From contig JAJFKU010000056.1 in NCBI GenBank assembly GCA_021773035.1, positions 62,001 to 126,000 of the forward strand: a DNA stretch of 64,000 bases. Direction: 5' to 3'. Below, piece after piece: positions 35,603 to 42,535 of this stretch. Source of the stretch: Woeseiaceae bacterium (GTDB taxonomy: Bacteria; Pseudomonadota; Gammaproteobacteria; Steroidobacterales; Woeseiaceae). Position 1 is the first letter of the stretch, and each line of letters starts with the position of its first letter. Below the pieces are notes generated by a model. It did no database searches and was not told the DNA's origin. It worked only from the letters and a program-made list of their open reading frames with translations. The position numbers and the translations under genes are program-made.

Positions 35603-37326
35603 TCCTGGTCCGGTTGGTAGACGGTACGGCCGTCAAAAATCGTCATCATAACTTTCGCATCACTGATCTCAGACGGCGGAATGTCGAACAGGTTCCGATC
35701 GAGTACGACGAGGTCGGCACGTTTACCGACCTCGATCGAGCCCTGTTGGTCTTCGAGCTTCATCTGGTAGGCACCGTTGATGGTATAGGCCGCGATCATC
35801 GTTTCGAGATCGACACGCTCTGTTGCGTCGAGCACCGGCCCCGTATTCGACCAGGGATCTTGCCGGGTGATCGCGGTTTCGATGGCGAGCAACGGGTCGA
35901 TGTCGGTCACCCAGTAGTCGCTGCCGCCGACCAGTCGTCCGCCCGACGCCTGGATGCTGGCCAGCGGGTACATCTGCCAGGTGCGCTCCTCACCGAGCAT
36001 CGGCACGTCCAGTTCCATGGCAGCATCGTCAGGGTAGGCCCAGAGCGACTGAAACACGGCGCCGATATCGAGCTCGCCGAATCTTGGCCGGTCGTCTTCG
36101 TGAATCAGCTGCAGGTGCACAATCTGGTGGCGATTACCGGACACTCCGTTCGCTGCGCGCATGGCTTCGAAACCATCCAGCGCACGACGAATTGCGGCAT
36201 CGCCGATGGCGTGCACATGAATCTGCAAACCCATCGCGTCGAAGCGCTGAAAATAGTCGTTGACGACAGCCTGCTCGTAGAAAAACTCACCGGACCCATA
36301 CTTCTCGTCTGCGTAGGGCTCGAGCAACGGACTGGTGCCGTACTCGATCACTCCGTCCATGTAGATCTTCACGGAGTCCACGTCGATGTCGGGCCGCCGC
36401 CATTGTTCCCGGGTGGCGAGGTAATCGAACACCTCGTCACCGAAAACGCCGGCATTCCAGCCGATGGATGACAGCGATACGACCGTGCGCAGACTCAGCT
36501 CGCCGGCATCGGCCAGGCTGACCACCGGACGCATTGGTTCGTCGTTGAGGCCCGGCTCTATGATTGCCGTGATGCCAACCGAGTTCGCCAACGCCACGCC
36601 CGCGCGTACCCGCTTGGTTTCTTGCTCCAGTGTCAGCGCCGGAATGATGTTCTTGACCAGCATCATCGCCGATTCTCGCAGCGTGCCACTGGGCTCCCCT
36701 GTTTCCGGGTCGCGCTCAATAATCCCCGCCGGCGGATTTTCCGTTTCGCCGTCGATGCCGGCGATTTCCAGTGCGCGACTGTTTGCCCAGCCGGCGTGGC
36801 CGAACGAAGACTCGAGATACACCGGCCGATCCGGATACAGTATGTCTAGCAGGCCTTTTTGCGGGTTCGCCTCCGGCCACAGCCACTCTCCCCAGCCACC
36901 ACCGATCAACCAGCCGTCCTCTCCGAGGCCGTCGATGCTCTGACACTCCTGCAGTTTTTTCGCGACTTCCTCGCGGGTTTCGATGCGCAGCAGGTCGCAT
37001 TCCTCGTCTGCCATAACCCCGATCAGAATATGTGTATGCGCATCGTGAAAACCCGGCAACATCATCTGACCGTCGAGTTCGACAAGCTGCGTCGCATCGC
37101 CGATGAAAGCCCGCGCACCGGCATTGTCTCCGACGTAGACGATTCGGCCGCCGTCTGTCGCGACAGCCTCAGACCAGCTGCGCTCGCCATCTACCGTGTA
37201 GATCGCACCGTCGAGAAAAACCCGGTCCGCAGGATCGGTAACAAGCTCCCGGCTTGTTTCGCTGCACGCTGCCAGCGCGAACACCACGGTACTTGCAACG
37301 ATTGTCTTTCCGAATACGTTTTTCAT
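35599..37326 (-). CDS. Exported metal-dependent amidohydrolase (YtcJ-like, COG1574) lipoprotein
   Basis: The 575-residue product has a signal peptide with lipobox ALAAC-SETS, so it is probably envelope-anchored. The amidohydrolase fold carries LPGFHDAHTH (metal-binding HxH), a barrel core with VKIYMDGVIEYGT, IHVHAIGDAA, and GSDYWVTDIDPLLAI near the C-terminus. VGKRADLVVLDRN closes the small beta domain. The substrate in this clade is undefined. The ATG at 37326 has GGAGG 6 nt upstream and shares one base with the previous gene's stop (TGATG); TTG 37332 and GTG 37329 are inferior. Confidence 0.9.
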   Translation of the reverse strand: MKNVFGKTIVASTVVFALAACSETSRELVTDPADRVFLDGAIYTVDGERSWSEAVATDGGRIVYVGDNAGARAFIGDATQLVELDGQMMLPGFHDAHTHILIGVMADEECDLLRIETREEVAKKLQECQSIDGLGEDGWLIGGGWGEWLWPEANPQKGLLDILYPDRPVYLESSFGHAGWANSRALEIAGIDGETENPPAGIIERDPETGEPSGTLRESAMMLVKNIIPALTLEQETKRVRAGVALANSVGITAIIEPGLNDEPMRPVVSLADAGELSLRTVVSLSSIGWNAGVFGDEVFDYLATREQWRRPDIDVDSVKIYMDGVIEYGTSPLLEPYADEKYGSGEFFYEQAVVNDYFQRFDAMGLQIHVHAIGDAAIRRALDGFEAMRAANGVSGNRHQIVHLQLIHEDDRPRFGELDIGAVFQSLWAYPDDAAMELDVPMLGEERTWQMYPLASIQASGGRLVGGSDYWVTDIDPLLAIETAITRQDPWSNTGPVLDATERVDLETMIAAYTINGAYQMKLEDQQGSIEVGKRADLVVLDRNLFDIPPSEISDAKVMMTIFDGRTVYQPDQE

Positions 37327-39026
37327 CACCAACCTCCACCTCCACCACCGCCTCCGCCGCCGCCGGAGGACCCGCCACCACCACCGCCTGACGACGAGCC
37401 CGGCGGAGTGACCGACGAGCTGACCGCAGTATTGAGGCCGCCCGACAGACTGTTGGTCGCCTTCGCAAGGTTCGACGAACTCCAGCGACCGTCATACCAT
37501 GACGGCTGGTAGGGCCTGCCGTCCGGACTGCGAATCGACGCCAGCAAAGCCGCGAAACGTTCCGACCATTCCTGGTCGACCTCCAGGGCCAGCGCGAACG
37601 GCAGAAATTTTTCGAACAACTCCGGTGTTTTCTCAGGAGGGTTGCGCAGATTAAGTTCCTCTTTTTCCGCGACCTCCAGATAGTCCTTAAAACCCAGCAT
37701 CTCATCGAGCAGCTTGCGGCCCCTGATCGTTGGCCGCTTGAGGACGATCGCGAAGAAGACCATGGTCAGAACCATCAGCACGATCACAGCGATCGATAGT
37801 ACTGTCGGCCCGTTGCCGGACGCCAGCGCGATGCCTGCCGATACCAGGACGATGATTATCGCGGGAATATTCAAGCCACCGTTGGTTCGAAAGTATTTGC
37901 GCTTATAGTCATCCTTGAGTGAGTTTTCATGCGCAGTTCGAGCCGCGCCGAGTACCTCATGATTGAGCTGCTTCAACGTTACCGAACGGCTTTCGGTAAA
38001 CAGCGCAGCGAATAACTCGCTCTCACCTGCCGCCAGTGCCGGCCGCGCCAGATCGGAATCCAGCCTCTTCAGCACGTGGCTGCCACTCTTGTTCCTGATC
38101 TGCAGATACCCCTTGACCGCGAGACTGACTATGCCGGCGGTCATGGTCTTGTTGTCGTAGTACATCTGCCGGATATAGCGCAGAGACGCCGGCGAGAAAT
38201 TCGCTGGTGGTTCGTACCGGGTGACGATGACGCCGGCATCCGGATCTTTACCGTACTTGTGCCAGACCGGGATGTAGTAAGCGAGCAGCAATAAGAACCC
38301 GAGTGTCGCGATCAGCACATTACGATTGTCGCTCAACAGCCACAAGATGCGCTGCATTTGACTGGGCTCAACGACCAGGCCTTTAGGCCAGCCAACTACG
38401 ATGGTCAGCCCATGAGCGGCCGGCAGGGGTTTATTGGCACGAAAATGTACGGCGCCCGCCTCATCCAGTCGGCGACTGTACTCCTGGGCGGTTGAACCGA
38501 ATCTACCGGTATAGGCGTCGACAATTATCCCGTCGCGCGGTGCATCGAAGCCCAGCGTTACGGTTGCGCTTGCTTTGTCGATGGGAAAGGCCCAGCGGTT
38601 TCCGGTGACGTTCCAGTACAACTCGTCGTGGTGTTCGAAAAAGCCCAGCATGCGGTTAGCGCGGTAGCGATACGTGTAGGTGTGAACACCCGGCTCAATA
38701 AAACGATCGGAACTACCGAAGTAGACCCTGATATCGCGCCGCTGCCTGGCCGTATGAAAAGACTCAGGCGAACCGTTGCGCAGTACTGAAAGCGCCTCGA
38801 CGCTGATTTCGTAGTTGTTGCCGAGACGGTCCTGGTATTCGACCGGAAAATCCCGATAGATACCGCGACGGATCTGCTGGCCTTCGGCCTGCACCTGAAT
38901 CGTCTCCGTCACTTCGATCATGCCGTCGGCAAAAACCTGCACGTCACTGTGAAAGCTCAGGATACGCTCGTCGGAATAGGCCGTACTCAGCAGCAGTAAC
39001 AGGAACACCGTTGTACACAGCTTCAT
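37326..39026 (-). CDS. DUF2207 membrane protein with glycine-rich tail
   Basis: The 566-residue product has a signal peptide (MKLCTTVFLLLLLSTAYS) and an extracytoplasmic DUF2207 domain to about residue 215 (RRGIYRDFPVEYQD, LYWNVTGNRWAFPI). TM1 is at about 236-254, then a cytoplasmic winged-helix-like region, two more TM segments around 385-425, and a C-terminal low-complexity tail of Ser and Gly ending GGGGW. The family (YciQ-like) is unassigned in function and often neighbours LemA. Its ATG overlaps the lemA stop by 4 bp. Confidence 0.88.
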   Translation of the reverse strand: MKLCTTVFLLLLLSTAYSDERILSFHSDVQVFADGMIEVTETIQVQAEGQQIRRGIYRDFPVEYQDRLGNNYEISVEALSVLRNGSPESFHTARQRRDIRVYFGSSDRFIEPGVHTYTYRYRANRMLGFFEHHDELYWNVTGNRWAFPIDKASATVTLGFDAPRDGIIVDAYTGRFGSTAQEYSRRLDEAGAVHFRANKPLPAAHGLTIVVGWPKGLVVEPSQMQRILWLLSDNRNVLIATLGFLLLLAYYIPVWHKYGKDPDAGVIVTRYEPPANFSPASLRYIRQMYYDNKTMTAGIVSLAVKGYLQIRNKSGSHVLKRLDSDLARPALAAGESELFAALFTESRSVTLKQLNHEVLGAARTAHENSLKDDYKRKYFRTNGGLNIPAIIIVLVSAGIALASGNGPTVLSIAVIVLMVLTMVFFAIVLKRPTIRGRKLLDEMLGFKDYLEVAEKEELNLRNPPEKTPELFEKFLPFALALEVDQEWSERFAALLASIRSPDGRPYQPSWYDGRWSSSNLAKATNSLSGGLNTAVSSSVTPPGSSSGGGGGGSSGGGGGGGGGGGW

Positions 39027-39589
39027 TCAATCGACCCCAGTTTGACCAACGGTACATTCGCAGCATCGTCCGACGTTTTCTGGAAAAAGTCTCTCTGTTC
39101 GAAGCGAAACCAGGCGGCGACAAAATTGCTTGGAACCGTCTCCGTCATCGTATTGTAATCACGCACAGAGCCGTTGTAATAACGCCGGGCAAATTGCAGG
39201 TAGTTCTCTGTTTCAACGAGCTCGCCCTGCAGCTTCAGAAAGTTCTCGTTCGCCTTGAGGTCCGGATAGTTCTCGGCCAGCGCAATGATCTTCCCGAGGC
39301 CGGCACCGAGTTTCTCCTCAACCGCTCCGCGGGTGCGAACGTCTGCCGTACGCATCGCTTCGGCACGCAGCTCGGTGACAGCCGCAAGCGTCGCCCGTTC
39401 GTACTTTGCGTACTGGTCCACGGCCGTGACCAGCCGGGGAATGAGATCGTGGCGGCGCTGTAGCTGAACGTCGATATCGCTCCATGCGGTATTCGCACGG
39501 TTGCGGCCGCGAACGAGGCGATTGTAGATGAACACGCCCGCTACCATGATCAGCATCAGGATGACGATGACAGGAGTTGCCATGGACAA
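39023..39589 (-). CDS. lemA: LemA family protein
   Basis: The 188-residue product has one N-terminal TM helix (VIVILMLIMVAGVFIYNRLV) and the LemA helical bundle with R-N-R-A-N-T-A-W-S-D-I-D-V-Q-L-Q-R-R-H-D-L-I-P-R-L-V, E-NYPDLKAN-NF and ARRYYNGSVRDYNT. The exact cellular role is not established. It is the first gene of a tight run with DUF2207, the amidohydrolase and the rhomboid protease; all junctions overlap by 1-4 bp. Confidence 0.93.
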   Translation of the reverse strand: MSMATPVIVILMLIMVAGVFIYNRLVRGRNRANTAWSDIDVQLQRRHDLIPRLVTAVDQYAKYERATLAAVTELRAEAMRTADVRTRGAVEEKLGAGLGKIIALAENYPDLKANENFLKLQGELVETENYLQFARRYYNGSVRDYNTMTETVPSNFVAAWFRFEQRDFFQKTSDDAANVPLVKLGSIE

Positions 39590-39645
39590 GGTCTCCGTTT
39601 AACCCGGAGCACATCCTAACACCACTGTTTACCGTAGCGGGCGGC

Positions 39646-40785
39646 TTAGTACCAGAAGGAGACGAACACCTGGATGATATCCGCCTCGAGTTGATACAGC
39701 GGCTCACTGCCAATGGGCGCCAGTGCCGTAAGATCGGAGAACTCGTCGTAGTCGACACGCAACATATCGATCGACGCCGAGATTTTACCCTTCTTCAGAA
39801 ACCACCAGTTGTTGCCATCATCGTTCAGGAATTCATACGCCACCTTGAGCTTGAACGTGTAGCTCGTCAACGCGCTGATTTCCTTGTCCCGGCCGCGGAA
39901 GTTCGTCGCCTGCGCCCGCGAGAACAGGTCGCTGTAGAAATGCGCACCTGTCTGATCGTGGAGCCTGAATTTTCCGGTGAACGTAAAATCCCGCCACGGA
40001 TGTATGTAGGTTAGCGACGCTGTATGTCCCTCGATGTCCCAGGTATCGATAAAGTAACGGTACTCACCCTCAATGGCCGCACGATACGGCAGAAAGTAGC
40101 GCGCGCGTATGCCGAGCGCGTTGCTGGTACGCGTATTGGGATACAGTTCCGGCTCGAAGCTGTAACCCAGCGCCGTGCCGGCGTCGGCATAGCGAACTGA
40201 ACGATAGGGATTGTTGAGAAAGCCCTCCTCCGTCAGAGTCTCGAAGTTAAGGGTCGATATCAGGTTCTTTGTCAGGATCTGCGTCAAACCGACACTGTAG
40301 ATCTGTTTGTCGAGATCGCGCTCAAACAGCGGGTCGTCTGAACGGCGAACGAGATCGTCGCCAACCGCATAACCCAGCGTCAGAGTCGTTAAGTCGCCGA
40401 ACATATCCTGGCTAACGGAAAAACCAATCGTCTCCGCGTCGTAGTCGGACTCTTCACTGCTGGTGTAGTTGAGGCGCATCGTCGTATTGCCGCGCAGATA
40501 ATCCGCGCCCAGCGACCACTGTTTACGCTCTTCCGTGTACGGACTGGCCGTTGTGATCACATCGATTGAGGCGGAAGTCACCATATCCACATAGTAGTTA
40601 CCGACGACCGAAACGCTCTTGCCGACTTTTTTGCGCACCAGAACCGACGGACCGTCGATCTCGACACCACCGCCGTCATAAAGATGATAAAGAACATCGG
40701 CACGATCGTCCGGCAACACACCCGCGAATGCACTCGCGCTCATCGCCAGCAGCAGAGTTATCAGAGATACGCGTCGTAAGCTCAT
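39646..40785 (-). CDS. DUF3570 outer-membrane beta-barrel protein
   Basis: The ATG at 40785 starts a Sec signal peptide (MSLRRVSLITLLLAMSASAFAG). The 379-residue mature barrel has many alternating strands, a final aromatic strand IQVFVSFWY, and the DUF3570 hallmarks YYVDMVTSASIDVITTASPYTEERKQ and SSEESDYDAETIGFSVSQD. Function is unassigned. The frame opens upstream to 40974 but that portion overlaps DUF4266 and lacks a signal. It follows the DUF4266 gene by 16 bp, the pairing usually seen for these two families. Confidence 0.88.
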   Translation of the reverse strand: MSLRRVSLITLLLAMSASAFAGVLPDDRADVLYHLYDGGGVEIDGPSVLVRKKVGKSVSVVGNYYVDMVTSASIDVITTASPYTEERKQWSLGADYLRGNTTMRLNYTSSEESDYDAETIGFSVSQDMFGDLTTLTLGYAVGDDLVRRSDDPLFERDLDKQIYSVGLTQILTKNLISTLNFETLTEEGFLNNPYRSVRYADAGTALGYSFEPELYPNTRTSNALGIRARYFLPYRAAIEGEYRYFIDTWDIEGHTASLTYIHPWRDFTFTGKFRLHDQTGAHFYSDLFSRAQATNFRGRDKEISALTSYTFKLKVAYEFLNDDGNNWWFLKKGKISASIDMLRVDYDEFSDLTALAPIGSEPLYQLEADIIQVFVSFWY

Positions 40786-40801
40786 GCGGGTCACCGGCTC
40801 T

Positions 40802-41038
40802 TTAGTTACAGCCGCAGCCGCCGCCGGCAGCACCTTCACCGCCGCGCGCGCCCTCTCGGGCTTCGTAAACGTGCTGGATGTACGAGGTCGAGACGGCATC
40901 ACCGTCCAGCGCCATGATCGGATCGGCGAGCTTGTCACGTTCATAGGGCTTGACCCAGGGCTCGATGGGCCCACACGCCGAGAGTCCTATCAGCACCAGC
41001 AGTGCCAACGCAATTCGTCCAACTGGCCTTGTTTTCAT
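40802..41038 (-). CDS. DUF4266 small lipoprotein with C-terminal GGGCGCN
   Basis: The 78-residue product begins MKTRPVGRIALALLVLIGLSAC, a lipoprotein signal with lipobox LSAC. V-K-P-Y-E-R-D-K-L-A-D-P-I-M follows, then the family's striking end, EGAAGGGCGCN. The two cysteines at the extreme C-terminus suggest metal binding or a redox/modification site. GAGGA lies 8 nt before the ATG at 41038; the ATG at 41059 is less good. As I recall, DUF4266 is usually next to DUF3570, often with ApbE and thioredoxin-like genes; neither occurs in this window. Confidence 0.85.
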   Translation of the reverse strand: MKTRPVGRIALALLVLIGLSACGPIEPWVKPYERDKLADPIMALDGDAVSTSYIQHVYEAREGARGGEGAAGGGCGCN

Positions 41039-41105
41039 CGTTGCTGTCCTCAAAGTCATGCTGCTACTTTATCGTTGCGCACCGTCCCGAACCGTGACCT
41101 CTGCC

Positions 41106-41786
41106 TCAGAAGAACACCGTCAGACCGAGATGGCCTTCAAGATTGTGCGCCGTCTTCTCCTCACCGAGAAGGTCGATATCGAATAAGTGATCGCGAAAAT
41201 CCAGGTGCAAAGCTATGGAATCGGTCAACAGAAAACGGTAGCCGGCGCCCACATTCACCGAGAATCGGTCATCGCCGGCGAAACGCGTTGAGCCCAGTCC
41301 CGCGATCAGATATAAGTTTGTGTTATATGCGCGTCCCTCGCCGATAAATACCTCGCCAGGGAGAATGTTGTAACCGAGGTTCAGGTTGTAGTAAGTCATC
41401 GTGCGCTCACTATCGGTAATGAGTCGCGCGCCACCCGACAATATCTCGAAGCTGGTCAGACCGCCCTCGGACTGGCCGACGGTACCTTCAACGAAAAAAC
41501 CTTCGGTGATGTGATACGCAAGACGCACACCATAGGAAACGTCGGAACCGAAGTCCTCGATACCCATGATGCCGACATAGCCGCCAATCTCGAAGTCCTC
41601 GCGATCAATCGCCGGCTCCTTAATTTCCCGGCGCTCGACCTGGGGGTCGATCACCTGACCAGGCGGTTCGGCAGACGGCGGCGGTGCCGCTTCGTTACCA
41701 AAGCCGAACAGATTCTTCGTCGCCGCGCAGCCTGGCAGGCTGACGATTGCGATACTTAGAAAAAGAACGCGAAACCGACTTTCCAT
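41106..41786 (-). CDS. Outer-membrane beta-barrel domain protein, lipoprotein-like
   Basis: The 226-residue product has a signal with lipobox LPGC-AATK, a Pro-rich linker (APPPSAEPPGQ), and an 8-stranded-type barrel pattern ending LEGHLGLTVFF. It contains DFEIGGYVGIMGIEDFGSDVSYGVRLAYHITEGFFVEGTVG. This resembles the TIGR04565-type outer-membrane barrel domain. It overlaps the preceding gene by 31 bp. Lipid anchor plus barrel is uncommon, so the lipobox may instead be a plain Sec cleavage site. Confidence 0.8.
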   Translation of the reverse strand: MESRFRVLFLSIAIVSLPGCAATKNLFGFGNEAAPPPSAEPPGQVIDPQVERREIKEPAIDREDFEIGGYVGIMGIEDFGSDVSYGVRLAYHITEGFFVEGTVGQSEGGLTSFEILSGGARLITDSERTMTYYNLNLGYNILPGEVFIGEGRAYNTNLYLIAGLGSTRFAGDDRFSVNVGAGYRFLLTDSIALHLDFRDHLFDIDLLGEEKTAHNLEGHLGLTVFF

Positions 41787-42535
41787 TCTTCTACTTCCTC
41801 ATTTTCGTCACGGCTCGTGAAAACCACGTAGCTCTTGTATTCGGCCCGCAACAAGAATCGTCGCGTCGCATAAATCCGGAAACCGCCACCGACATGTCCA
41901 ATCTGATCGGTGCGATCCTCACCTTGAATAATGGTCGACTTGGGCTCCGTATGAATGGCACCCGCACCCAGCGTAAAAAATGGCGATATCCGCCACTCCG
42001 GAAATGCCTCATGAACGACATTCACACTGGCCATCCAGCCGTTCGAGAAGTTGCCCAGAATCTGCGAACCCCAGAGTTCAACCGACACATTGGGATTCAA
42101 CGAATAACCGCCGTACAGCGAAATGATATTCGCGCCACCGAAGTCACCGGCCAACAGGCCGGTTTCCCACTTGGCGTTCGTAAAATCCTCGATCCCGGCC
42201 TCATCGAAACTGACCGGGCTGCCGTCGGGTTGCAGCGTCAACTCCATCTGCTCGCGTGCTACCCAGCCCTCTTTGCCATTCGCCGCACGCACCTGATACC
42301 ACTCGGTGCGCTGCTTGATGACGTCGACACTTTCGCCACGATCGACAACGTTGAAGATAGGATAGCCACGCCCCGGACCGGTGCGCATCTCCAGATACGG
42401 ATCCGCGACCGTTACGGTTCGATAGTTATCATCAGCATGAACCTGTGCCGCCAGAAAAATCTGCAGTACGACGGCTACCAGGCATGCAAGCCAGGCGCCG
42501 CTAGTTTGCCGGAGCGTCGAATGGATTGTTGTAAT
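41756..42535 (-). CDS. SH3-domain outer-membrane barrel protein, probably starting at ATT
   Basis: The body has a bacterial SH3 domain (DPYLEMRTGPGRGYPIFNVVDRGESVDVIKQRTEWYQV ... GWVAREQM) and then a barrel ending EEVEEWKVGFAFFF, a sister of the next gene's product. Before the signal-like segment (GAWLACLVAVVLQIFLAAQVHA) there is no ATG, GTG or TTG. The nearest in-frame ATG codons (42718, 42742, 42757) lie deep in the upstream gene and give an implausible N-terminus. An ATT at 42535 has GGAG 6 nt upstream and gives a 34-residue signal peptide, so it is the proposed start. The gene overlaps its upstream neighbour by 35 bp. Confidence 0.7.
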   Translation of the reverse strand: MTTIHSTLRQTSGAWLACLVAVVLQIFLAAQVHADDNYRTVTVADPYLEMRTGPGRGYPIFNVVDRGESVDVIKQRTEWYQVRAANGKEGWVAREQMELTLQPDGSPVSFDEAGIEDFTNAKWETGLLAGDFGGANIISLYGGYSLNPNVSVELWGSQILGNFSNGWMASVNVVHEAFPEWRISPFFTLGAGAIHTEPKSTIIQGEDRTDQIGHVGGGFRIYATRRFLLRAEYKSYVVFTSRDENEEVEEWKVGFAFFF

